Part shown: piece by piece, positions 16,801 to 23,460 of the stretch
Position numbering within the stretch: position 1 is the stretch's first letter
How the letters are laid out: every line of letters starts with the position of its first letter
Assembly (NCBI GenBank): GCA_036565725.1
Contig: DATCXQ010000388.1
Location: forward strand, 1 to 30,333
Source of the DNA: JAJVID01 sp036565725
GTDB lineage: Bacteria > Acidobacteriota > Blastocatellia > RBC074
Length of the DNA: 30,333 bases
Direction: 5' to 3'
Made by a program: the position numbers and the translations under genes
Notes under the pieces: generated by a model
What the model saw: the letters and a program-made list of their open reading frames with translations, nothing else
Told to the model about the DNA's origin: nothing
Databases searched by the model: none

Positions 16801-18213
16801 TCAACCACGGGAAAGAGCATTCAAAACTCTTTCGTGCAACACCGGCGCGTACTCCAACTGTTCCGGCCTCATCAAAACGCTGCGAAACACGGTCATCAAC
16901 GGCGCGTCCCAGATCAGGTCCGGATGCTTCGCCAACAGATTCGGCTTCGCGTTGAACTTCGCCAGATATATCGGATGGGCGGCGTCGTTCATTAAGGCCT
17001 CGAAGACCCGCTCGGTCAGCGCGCTGATCTCCGACGCCTTCAGCCCCTTCGTTATCGCGTAAAAGATGATGATGTCGAGCGAGGGTTGAAGAATCAGCCG
17101 CAACTCGTCGCTCGATTCTATCAATCTGGCCCATTCGAGCGCCGCTTGGCGCGTCTTTCGCAGGATCGCGCCCAACCCCGTTTCTGATTCGAGCGGGAAG
17201 CATTTCAACGTCGCCCACAAGGCCGCCGCCGCCGCGCCCGCGCGCGAGCATTCCAGGCTGATCTCGCCAAGGTGCAGATCGCCCGACGTGAAGTAGGTGA
17301 ACGGCGAATCGTGCTTGTAAAACCGCCCCACGGCGGGGTCTCGGAAAATCACCGAGCCGCAGCCGTAAGGCTGCAAACCATGTTTGTGCGGGTCGACGAC
17401 CACGCTGTCAGTCTGCGCGATGGCGCGGAACGCCGAGGCCGCGCCTTCGCCTAATGTCTCGTCTTCGCCGGCTAGCAGCTTGAAAAAACCGCCGTAAGCC
17501 GCGTCGACGTGAATGCGGAAGTCGAATTCGCGCCGCAGTTCCAGGGCCTCGTCTATCGGATCGACCGCGCCCAGCCCTGTAGTCCCCGAAGTCATGACCA
17601 CCGTGCCGATTCCGCCCGACTTCAATTTCTCGCGAAGGTCGTCGAGGTCCATTCGCCCCCGGTCGTCAACGGCGATCTCGACCCCGCGAGCGCCGATCAC
17701 CTCGCACATTCGCGAGTGCGTGTAATGCGATTCCGCCGAATAGGCTATCGCCTTGTCGGGGCTTAATGAACGCGCGATCCAGAGCGCTTCCAGATTGGCT
17801 ATCGTGCCGCTCGAAGTCAGATGGCCCAGATGGGTTTCGTAGCCGAACATCCGCGCCAATTCGGCTACGACCTCCGTCTCCATTTTGGCCGTGGCCGGGC
17901 CGCCGTCCAGCGCGTGGTTGTTGGGGTTGATCTGCATCGCCAGAAAATAGGCTAGCGCGGCTATCGGGTGCGGCGGCTTCAACATCTGCCCGGCGTAACT
18001 CGGATGGAAGAACGGGTAGTTGTCGCGCAGTCGCTCGATCAATTCGTCCAAAGCCTCGCGAGCCTTGCCCTGTGGCAATCGCAAAGTCTCGTCGATGTCG
18101 TAGGCATGCCAGCGCGAGAACATCTCGGTGAGTTTGCCGAGCGATTCCGGCAGCAGTTCGAGTATCGCCGACGCCGAGGGCGCAAGGTGTAATGGTTGAT
18201 CGTTATCTTTCAT
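16801..18213 (-). CDS. PLP-dependent group II decarboxylase (aromatic/glutamate decarboxylase family)
   Basis: 470 residues. This fold type I PLP enzyme carries HVDAAYGGF (H235, D237, where Asp contacts the pyridine nitrogen) and the PLP-lysine motif DPHKHG with K277. The segment TSSGTIANLEALW (133-145) fits the phosphate-binding region, and HPSYAGQMLKPPHPIA (70-85) fits the N-terminal substrate region of the family. Members remove the alpha-carboxyl group from tyrosine, tryptophan, DOPA, glutamate or aspartate. The particular substrate cannot be decided here. A coupled role with the downstream symporter (uptake of an amino acid, or exchange with its amine) is an inference. The start overlaps the stop of the HExxH gene by ATGA. 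Length is normal for the family. Confidence 0.9.
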   Translation of the reverse strand: MKDNDQPLHLAPSASAILELLPESLGKLTEMFSRWHAYDIDETLRLPQGKAREALDELIERLRDNYPFFHPSYAGQMLKPPHPIAALAYFLAMQINPNNHALDGGPATAKMETEVVAELARMFGYETHLGHLTSSGTIANLEALWIARSLSPDKAIAYSAESHYTHSRMCEVIGARGVEIAVDDRGRMDLDDLREKLKSGGIGTVVMTSGTTGLGAVDPIDEALELRREFDFRIHVDAAYGGFFKLLAGEDETLGEGAASAFRAIAQTDSVVVDPHKHGLQPYGCGSVIFRDPAVGRFYKHDSPFTYFTSGDLHLGEISLECSRAGAAAAALWATLKCFPLESETGLGAILRKTRQAALEWARLIESSDELRLILQPSLDIIIFYAITKGLKASEISALTERVFEALMNDAAHPIYLAKFNAKPNLLAKHPDLIWDAPLMTVFRSVLMRPEQLEYAPVLHERVLNALSRG

Positions 18214-18632
18214 AGCGTTTCAAGCAGGCCCGCCTGCAGCGTCTTCAAGGCCCTGTAGACTTGCTCTTCGGCCTCGCGCGCTTCGACCTCGAAGGGGATG
18301 CTGCGATAGGCCTTCAGGTGGTTCATCCCGCGCAGGCGGTTTTTGAAATAGGCCGCGAGGTAGCGGGCGCGAAAACGCCACGCGCCGTGCCTCTGGTATT
18401 GCAGGCAGTGCGCGACCTCATGCGCGATGAGCGAGAGTCCCTCGATGGTGTCGACGCGGTAAGCGCCGGGCGCAAAGTAGATTCTGTAGCGGTCGGCGTA
18501 CCCGACCGGGTCTCCGACGACGTAGCGCGGGATGCCCTCGCAGACGCGGATCCTGGTCAAATCAAGTCCGGGGAAGAACGGTGTGAGCAGCGCCACGACC
18601 TCTTCCGGCAAACATTCGACGTCTCGTTTCAT
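18210..18632 (-). CDS. HExxH putative metallopeptidase (DUF4157-like)
   Basis: 140 residues. The motif HEVAHCLQY (H71, E72, H75) is preceded by a hydrophobic strand (IEGLSLIA) as in gluzincin-type zinc peptidases, and by an N-terminal segment LTPFFPGLDLTRIRVCEGIP resembling the DUF4157/eCIS core domain. No signal peptide is present, so it is probably cytoplasmic. A third zinc ligand might come from FEVEAREAEEQ (E113, E115 or E118). The start ATG overlaps the TGA of the Fic-like gene and its own TGA overlaps the decarboxylase ATG, so translation of the three is probably coupled. Substrate unknown. Confidence 0.75.
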   Translation of the reverse strand: MKRDVECLPEEVVALLTPFFPGLDLTRIRVCEGIPRYVVGDPVGYADRYRIYFAPGAYRVDTIEGLSLIAHEVAHCLQYQRHGAWRFRARYLAAYFKNRLRGMNHLKAYRSIPFEVEAREAEEQVYRALKTLQAGLLETL

Positions 18633-19333
18633 CGTTCGGCGCCCAAGCCGATCCGCATCGTGCGCGTCAGCATCTCGGCGAAGAATTCGACCAGCGGCTG
18701 CGTCAACATTCTGAAGGCGGCTTCAAGCGCTCGCGCATATCGCGCCTGAGTCAAGTCATCAGCGAAGATCACGAGCGGGGGCATCCCCTCGCGCTCGGTG
18801 TAGAAGCCTGCGGCCAGCGTCGCCGTGGTCTCGGTGTGTGAAGAAAAGGGGTGTAGATCGAGCAGACGCAGGTAAACCACCGCCGCGCGCTCGACCGGAT
18901 GCAAATCCATGAAGCTCTCCGTGTCGAACCAGTCGAAGGCGTTGTCCAACATTCTCGGCAGAATCAAGGCCGGCGTCGGTTCGTGCTTGGCGCAGATGGG
19001 CGTCGGCTCAATCTTTCGCAAAACGTCCATGCCCGCCGAAGCGCCGGTCACCGTCCGATGAAGCTCGAGCAACCTTTCGACGCCGAGCTTCGCCTCGGCG
19101 TCGGCGGCCCACGCCGAAACCAGGCTCGCCGCTTCGAGCAGGCGTTGGCCGTCAATTCCCCGCCCCGCCCGCCGCAGCCCCTGTTCGATCTGCTCGTGGC
19201 GCATACGCGCCTCGATTTGAGCGCGCGCATCGAGCGCCTGGCGCGCGTTGTCCCACGCCTCCCGCTCGCCTGCCAACAAATCGGCCCAAGAGGCCGAGGA
19301 TTTCAGGTTGTCACTGAAGATCGGTAGATCCAT
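18629..19333 (-). CDS. Fic-fold protein with degenerate catalytic motif
   Basis: 234 residues. The arrangement follows the Fic/DOC fold: RLLELHRTVTG (helix before the flap), PALILPRMLDNAFDW, then HPVERAAVVYLRLLDLHPF, where a Fic protein would continue xxGNGRxxR. Here the sequence is H161-P-F-S-S-H-T-E-T-T-A-T, so the G-N-G-R nucleotide-binding residues and the second Arg are all replaced. HPF is the only part kept. AMPylation by the usual chemistry is therefore unlikely, and a pseudoenzyme or altered-chemistry role is inferred. It is the first gene of the six-gene unit. The next gene overlaps it by ATGA. There is no signal peptide. The Fic call comes from my reading of the helix pattern and should be tested by profile search. 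Confidence 0.65.
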   Translation of the reverse strand: MDLPIFSDNLKSSASWADLLAGEREAWDNARQALDARAQIEARMRHEQIEQGLRRAGRGIDGQRLLEAASLVSAWAADAEAKLGVERLLELHRTVTGASAGMDVLRKIEPTPICAKHEPTPALILPRMLDNAFDWFDTESFMDLHPVERAAVVYLRLLDLHPFSSHTETTATLAAGFYTEREGMPPLVIFADDLTQARYARALEAAFRMLTQPLVEFFAEMLTRTMRIGLGAER

Positions 19334-19349
19334 AGATGGTGAAGCTAAT

Positions 19350-19379
19350 TTGCCTGCTTTTGATCGCCGTCGCTATAAT
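19350..19379 (+). promoter_or_regulatory. Sigma70-like promoter
   Basis: TTGCCT (19350-19355), an 18-base spacer and a perfect TATAAT (19374-19379). Transcription would run rightward through the palindrome at 19467-19555 into the aldolase gene at 19699, giving a leader of about 310 nt, or it could make a short RNA ending at the stem-loop. Based on sequence match only. Confidence 0.4.
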
Positions 19380-19466
19380 GCCCGCTCGATTCCAGGTCGT
19401 GCAAGAGGCATTCAACAAATGATGTGTTGTAGACCGAGCAAGTCTGCGGATGACTTATAACTATCG

Positions 19467-19555
19467 AAGACGGCGTTTTAGAGTACCGACTTTAGTCGGC
19501 AAGGCTTGGCAAACGAAGCCCTGCCGACTAAAGTCGGTACTCTAAACGCCGTTTT
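19467..19555. repeat. Long palindrome with nested mini-hairpins (family 1)
   Basis: The left arm 19467-19507 pairs with the right arm 19516-19555 over about 40 bp, with one bulged T and two G:U-type differences. The loop is 8 nt. Each arm carries its own mini-hairpin, CCGAC-TTTA-GTCGG (19486-19499) and CCGAC-TAAA-GTCGG (19524-19537), so a four-way cruciform is possible. It is related to the palindrome at 28184-28247. Confidence 0.92.
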
Positions 19556-19698
19556 CCAAATCGTGCGGTTTTATCCGGTGTGTCATTGCGCGCTCGCGGA
19601 TCACTCGCTAACGTAAAGAGTCAGTATACTAAAGACTGATTGCGCTTTCGCTGGCGCTATCGAACAACGTCAAGAAACCGTAAAATCCACTGTAAACT

Positions 19699-20652
19699 AT
19701 GTCACTCAACCTTAACGGTATCATTGCCGCGTTGCCCACGCCGTTCGGACATGACGGCGAGGTCGATCATGATAAATTGAAGAGCAACCTCGAACATTGG
19801 AATCAGACCGAATTGAGGGGCTATCTGATTCTGGGTTCGACGGGTGAGTTCCCGCACCTGACGACGGACGAGAAGCTGGCGGTGATCGGGACCGTCCGCG
19901 GCGCGATGTCGCCCGAAAAGCTGCTGCTGGTGGGCACTGGCGAGCTGTCGACGCGCCAGACCGTCGAAATGACGCGGCGCGCGCACGAGTTGGGCGCCGA
20001 CTGCGGAGTCGTCGTCACGCCGTTCTATTACAAGAAGGTTCTGGACGATGAGCATCACGAGGCGCATTACGCGCGTATCGCCGACAATTCGCCGATGCCG
20101 ATAATGATTTATCTGATCCCGCAATTCTCCGGCGTCTACCTGATGCAGGAGACCGTGGCGCGATTGGCCGAACACCCGAACATCGTCGGGCTGAAGGAAA
20201 GCTCGGGCGATCTGACGGCGTTGAAAGACCTGTTCCGCGAACTGAAAAATAGCGAATTCAGCGTACTGGTCGGCTCGCCGGCTATATTGACTCAGGGGCT
20301 GGACGCGGGCTGCGTGGGCGCGGTGCTGGCCGTCGGGGCGCTGGCGCCGAACACGGCATGCGCGATCGAGCAGGCGTATAACCATAACAATTACGAGCGC
20401 GCCGAAGAGTTGCAGAAACGGTTGGCCGCGCTGGCGCGAGTCACGGCGGCTAGCGGTATCGGGCATCTGAAGGCTGCGATGGACGCGGTCGGGCTTTACG
20501 GCTACCTTCCGCGCTCGCCGATGCCCATCCCGACCGATGAGGAGCGCGCCGGCATTGAAAAAGCGATTGAGGAGAGCGAGCTGTTCGAGAAGGGCGAAGA
20601 CGGGCGATGGCGAGAGATAGAGCAGAGCGTCGCGCCTCAATTCGCCGACTGA
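19699..20652 (+). CDS. DHDPS-family class I aldolase, resembling 4-hydroxy-2-oxoglutarate aldolase
   Basis: 317 residues. The TIM-barrel pyruvate-aldolase family signature GSTGEFPHLTTDEK (46-59) is present. The Schiff-base lysine is K166 in NIVGLKESSGD, and the catalytic tyrosine is probably Y138 (IMIYLIP). The pattern around VVVTPFYYKK and GSTGEFPHL is closer to the HOGA1 type of 4-hydroxy-2-oxoglutarate aldolase than to DapA, which would split 4-hydroxy-2-oxoglutarate to pyruvate and glyoxylate in hydroxyproline breakdown. A sugar-acid aldolase remains possible. It is cytoplasmic. No proline or hydroxyproline genes are adjacent. bshC follows 45 bases later on the same strand and may share the transcript. 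Confidence 0.82.
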   Translation: MSLNLNGIIAALPTPFGHDGEVDHDKLKSNLEHWNQTELRGYLILGSTGEFPHLTTDEKLAVIGTVRGAMSPEKLLLVGTGELSTRQTVEMTRRAHELGADCGVVVTPFYYKKVLDDEHHEAHYARIADNSPMPIMIYLIPQFSGVYLMQETVARLAEHPNIVGLKESSGDLTALKDLFRELKNSEFSVLVGSPAILTQGLDAGCVGAVLAVGALAPNTACAIEQAYNHNNYERAEELQKRLAALARVTAASGIGHLKAAMDAVGLYGYLPRSPMPIPTDEERAGIEKAIEESELFEKGEDGRWREIEQSVAPQFAD

Positions 20653-20697
20653 GGGATGGCTTGAAAATTAGTTAAGGGTGAGGAGAGAAAGACCGCA

Positions 20698-22329
20698 ATG
20701 TCAGACAACACGATCAGCTTTGATCAAATCCCCCGCACGTCCAGGCTCTTTAACGATTTTCTCTACAACTTCGACCGCGTCTCGCGGTTCTATCAGCCCA
20801 GCGGCCTCGACGTTTCGGCCCTGGTCGCGCGTGCGCCCAAAGTCGCGGCGCAGACCTTCTCGCGCGACGCGGTGGCCGACGCGCTCGCCGACCAGAACGC
20901 GCTGGCGGGCGCAAGCGATCTTACATTCGCCAACATCGAGCGCCTGCGTCAAAAAGATTCCGTGGTCGTCATCACGGGACAGCAGGCCGGGCTTTTCACC
21001 GGACCGCTTTACACGGTGTTCAAGGCCCTGACCGCGATCAAGCTGGCCGAACACCTGCGCGCGCATGGCGTCAACGTCGTGCCCATGTTCTGGGTCGCAT
21101 CCGAAGACCACGACTTCGAAGAGGTCAATCACACCCGCCTCATCAACCGCGAAGGCCAGCTCGTCACTATCACTTACGCCGGGTGCTCGCCCAAAGAAGG
21201 CAAGCCCGTAGGCCACGTCAAACTGAACGAAAAGATATCCGAGAACATCGACCAGATGGTGGCCGCGCTGCCCGAGTCGGAGTTCATGCCGCGTCTCGTC
21301 GAAGACCTTCGCGATTCTTACAAGGCGGGCGCGAATTTCGCCGACGCTTTCGGCAGCATGATGATCAAGCTCTTCGGCAAATTCGGCGTCGTTCTGATCA
21401 ACCCGCTCGACGATCGTTTGAAAGCCGTCGCCGGGGAGATATACGCCGGCGCGATGTCGAACGCGCCGGAATTCGCTTCGCGGCTCCTCAACGCCACCGC
21501 GCAGCTCGAGGCGTCGGGCTACCACGCGCAAGTCTACGCCAACGCAGAGGCCTCGCCGCTGTTCATGCTCGACGAGGGCCGTCGCACGGCGATGACGCGC
21601 CGCGACGACGGGCGTTTTTACCTGAAAGGGAGCGAGAAGAGTTTCGGCGCGGCCGAATTGCTCGAAACCGTCCGGCGATGTCCATCCTGTTTCAGCCCCA
21701 ACGTGACGCTGCGCCCCATCGTTCAGGACTTCCTCCTGCCGACTCTGGCCTACATCGGCGGCCCCGCCGAGATCGCGTACTTCGCCCAACTGCGCCCGAA
21801 TTACGGATTGCTCAACCGCGTCGATCCCGTGGCGCTGCCGCGGGCCAGCTTCACGCTGATCGAGAAACGCCACGCCAAGACGATGAGCAAATACGGCATC
21901 AAATTCACCGACCTCTTCGCCGGATTCGAAGAAGTCATGAAAATGGTGGTCGAACGCAGCCTCGACCAGAACACCGCGACCGTCTTCGACGAGACCGAGA
22001 AAGTTTTCGACGACCAGTTAGACAAACTGAACGCCTCGCTCACGGCCGTAGATTCGACGCTGGCAGACGCGCTGAAGGGCGGGCGCGAGAAGATTCTCTA
22101 CCAATTACACAACCTCCGCACCCGCTTCGTCCACAACCGAGGCAAGCGCGACGAGACCACGAGTCAGCAGATCGAACGTCTCTTCGCCGCGCTCTACCCG
22201 AATAAGAACCTGCAAGAACGCGAGATCAACGTCTTTTACTTCCTCGCCCGCTACGGCTATGAATTGATCGACCGAATTTACGACGAGGTGGAGGTCGGAT
22301 TACGCGACCACAAATTGGTCAACATTTGA
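20698..22329 (+). CDS. bshC: Bacillithiol biosynthesis cysteine-adding enzyme BshC
   Basis: 543 residues. The N-terminal domain shows the strongly conserved VVITGQQAGLFTGPLYTVFKALTAIKLA (about 94-121) and VVPMFWVASEDHDFEEVNH (about 127-145), both diagnostic of BshC. A helical coiled-coil region near 410-470 (MKMVVERSLDQ, FDDQLDKLNASLTAVDSTL) is usual in the family. The enzyme joins cysteine to glucosaminyl-malate in the last step of bacillithiol synthesis. The first two enzymes, BshA and BshB, are not in this window. The PIG-L gene at 5561-8215 is a secreted relative of BshB and is unlikely to serve in this pathway. A purine-rich GAGGAGAG lies about 12-18 nt before the ATG. Confidence 0.95.
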   Translation: MSDNTISFDQIPRTSRLFNDFLYNFDRVSRFYQPSGLDVSALVARAPKVAAQTFSRDAVADALADQNALAGASDLTFANIERLRQKDSVVVITGQQAGLFTGPLYTVFKALTAIKLAEHLRAHGVNVVPMFWVASEDHDFEEVNHTRLINREGQLVTITYAGCSPKEGKPVGHVKLNEKISENIDQMVAALPESEFMPRLVEDLRDSYKAGANFADAFGSMMIKLFGKFGVVLINPLDDRLKAVAGEIYAGAMSNAPEFASRLLNATAQLEASGYHAQVYANAEASPLFMLDEGRRTAMTRRDDGRFYLKGSEKSFGAAELLETVRRCPSCFSPNVTLRPIVQDFLLPTLAYIGGPAEIAYFAQLRPNYGLLNRVDPVALPRASFTLIEKRHAKTMSKYGIKFTDLFAGFEEVMKMVVERSLDQNTATVFDETEKVFDDQLDKLNASLTAVDSTLADALKGGREKILYQLHNLRTRFVHNRGKRDETTSQQIERLFAALYPNKNLQEREINVFYFLARYGYELIDRIYDEVEVGLRDHKLVNI

Positions 22330-22361
22330 TAAGTTAAGTGGCAAAATAACCCGGCATTATC

Positions 22362-22485
22362 GTAGGGGCAGACCTACGTGTCTGCCCCGGTCTCGTCAAT
22401 TCGCCAATCAGGAGCCCCACACGCAGATCTGCCCCGGTCTCGTCAATCCGCCAATCCGGGGCCCCACACGCAGGTCTGCCCCTAC
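22362..22485. repeat. 47-bp tandem repeat inside an inverted repeat
   Basis: GTAGGGGCAGACCT at 22362-22375 is matched perfectly in reverse complement at 22472-22485. Between them lie two tandem 47-base units (22381-22427 and 22428-22474) that both begin TCTGCCCCGGTCTCGTCAAT and differ at a few positions. It lies between the convergent bshC and esterase genes, so it may serve both as a terminator, although no T-run is seen. Confidence 0.85.
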
Positions 22486-22542
22486 AACTGATAATCGCGG
22501 TTTATTCTTGCCCTCCAACTTACCGCTATGAGCGCCCCTAAC

Positions 22543-23232
22543 TCAATTGATGATCACAGAAGACGATGAATGGTTCAGCCGCTCCTTCAGCCATTCCGTG
22601 ATGTCTTTCAAACTGTCGTACGAAACCTCATGCCCCATGTCGTATTCACGGTAGGTCAGGTCGACGGGTAATTGGGACAGTTTCGCGCGAGCGTCGCGCC
22701 CATGATCGATTGGAATGAGCATGTCGCGCGAGCCGTGCGCCACGAAGATCGGCAACCCGGTCAGTGTGTCTTTGTCAGTGATCTGATCGATCGTCTGGGG
22801 CAACACCCGTCCGCTCATCGCCACCACGCCGGACGCCGACCCCGGGTAGCTCAAGGCCACTGACAAACTCATCATCGCCCCCTGGCTGAACCCCATCAGG
22901 TAGACCGCCTTCGGATCGCAGTCATAGGCTTCGACGATTTCGCCGAGGAATTTGTGGATCGTGCGGCGGCTGCTCTCCATCTCTTCCGGGTTGACGATGA
23001 TGCCCTGCGGAGTGAAGCCCAGGTTGAACCATGCGTAAGACATGGGCTGCAACATGATCGGCCCCCGCGCGCTGACGATCATGAAACGCTCGTCCAGGTA
23101 AGGCGCGAGCGAAAATAAGTCGTCATCGTTGGCGCCGTAGCCGTGCAGCAGCAACAGCAGCGGAGGCTTCGATCCAAGGCCGCCCTTGGGCGGCGCGACT
23201 TGATGAAACAGGGAAAAAGTACGATCGCTCAT
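22543..23232 (-). CDS. Alpha/beta-hydrolase, phospholipase/carboxylesterase family
   Basis: 229 residues from the ATG at 23232, which has GAAGGA upstream. A longer frame to 23487 runs through the repeat at 23311-23400 and is rejected. The catalytic triad is readable: S116 in GFSQGAM, D170 in HGSRDMLIP and H201 in MGHEVSY. LLLLLHGYGANDDD (26-37) supplies the oxyanion-hole region. This is the short esterase/lysophospholipase family (about 220 residues) that hydrolyses short-chain acyl esters. It is probably cytoplasmic, with no signal peptide. It is convergent with bshC and divergent from the M1 aminopeptidase gene. The natural substrate is not known. Confidence 0.9.
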   Translation of the reverse strand: MSDRTFSLFHQVAPPKGGLGSKPPLLLLLHGYGANDDDLFSLAPYLDERFMIVSARGPIMLQPMSYAWFNLGFTPQGIIVNPEEMESSRRTIHKFLGEIVEAYDCDPKAVYLMGFSQGAMMSLSVALSYPGSASGVVAMSGRVLPQTIDQITDKDTLTGLPIFVAHGSRDMLIPIDHGRDARAKLSQLPVDLTYREYDMGHEVSYDSLKDITEWLKERLNHSSSSVIIN

Positions 23233-23310
23233 GCAATGGTCGTCCTTCAGGTTGTTGTTCGATGGCGTAGAGTGCGGGATGCCACGTCGAATCGTCAAGG
23301 TCAGGGAGTG

Positions 23311-23400
23311 GGAAATGCGGAATGCGGAATGCGGAATGGCGTAGGAAGTGGGAAATAGTATCTTTTCCGCATTCCGCATTCCGCATTCCCCATTCCCCAT
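23311..23400. repeat. Heptad palindrome (GGAATGC words) in a divergent promoter region
   Basis: The left arm at about 23311-23339 carries three tandem copies of GGAATGC, and the right arm at about 23364-23400 carries their reverse complement, followed by CCCCATT-type words. It lies in the 228-base gap between the divergent esterase and M1 aminopeptidase genes. In unit length and composition it resembles the heptad palindrome at 8765-8848. Confidence 0.85.
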
Positions 23401-23460
23401 CCCCCATCCCCCATTCAAAGGCTTGCAACTTGCCGAGCTAATACCGAAACTACGCTGGTC

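Larger units (their letters stand above)
19334..19698. other. Divergent intergenic region between the Fic-like operon and the aldolase gene
   Basis: 365 bases. It holds a promoter-like sequence at 19350-19379 on the plus strand and the long palindrome at 19467-19555. Between 19560 and 19698 there is a TATACT box at 19625-19630 without a clear -35. No Shine-Dalgarno is visible for the aldolase gene. The leftward promoter of the six-gene unit must lie here too. I see no other gene. Confidence 0.55.

Noticed and set aside
20701..21873. 390-residue minus-strand open frame opposite bshC
   Set aside because: No family pattern. The plus-strand BshC motifs are unambiguous.
22381..22474. Tandem 47-bp units considered as a CRISPR fragment
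   Set aside because: The two units are continuous without spacers and no cas genes are present.
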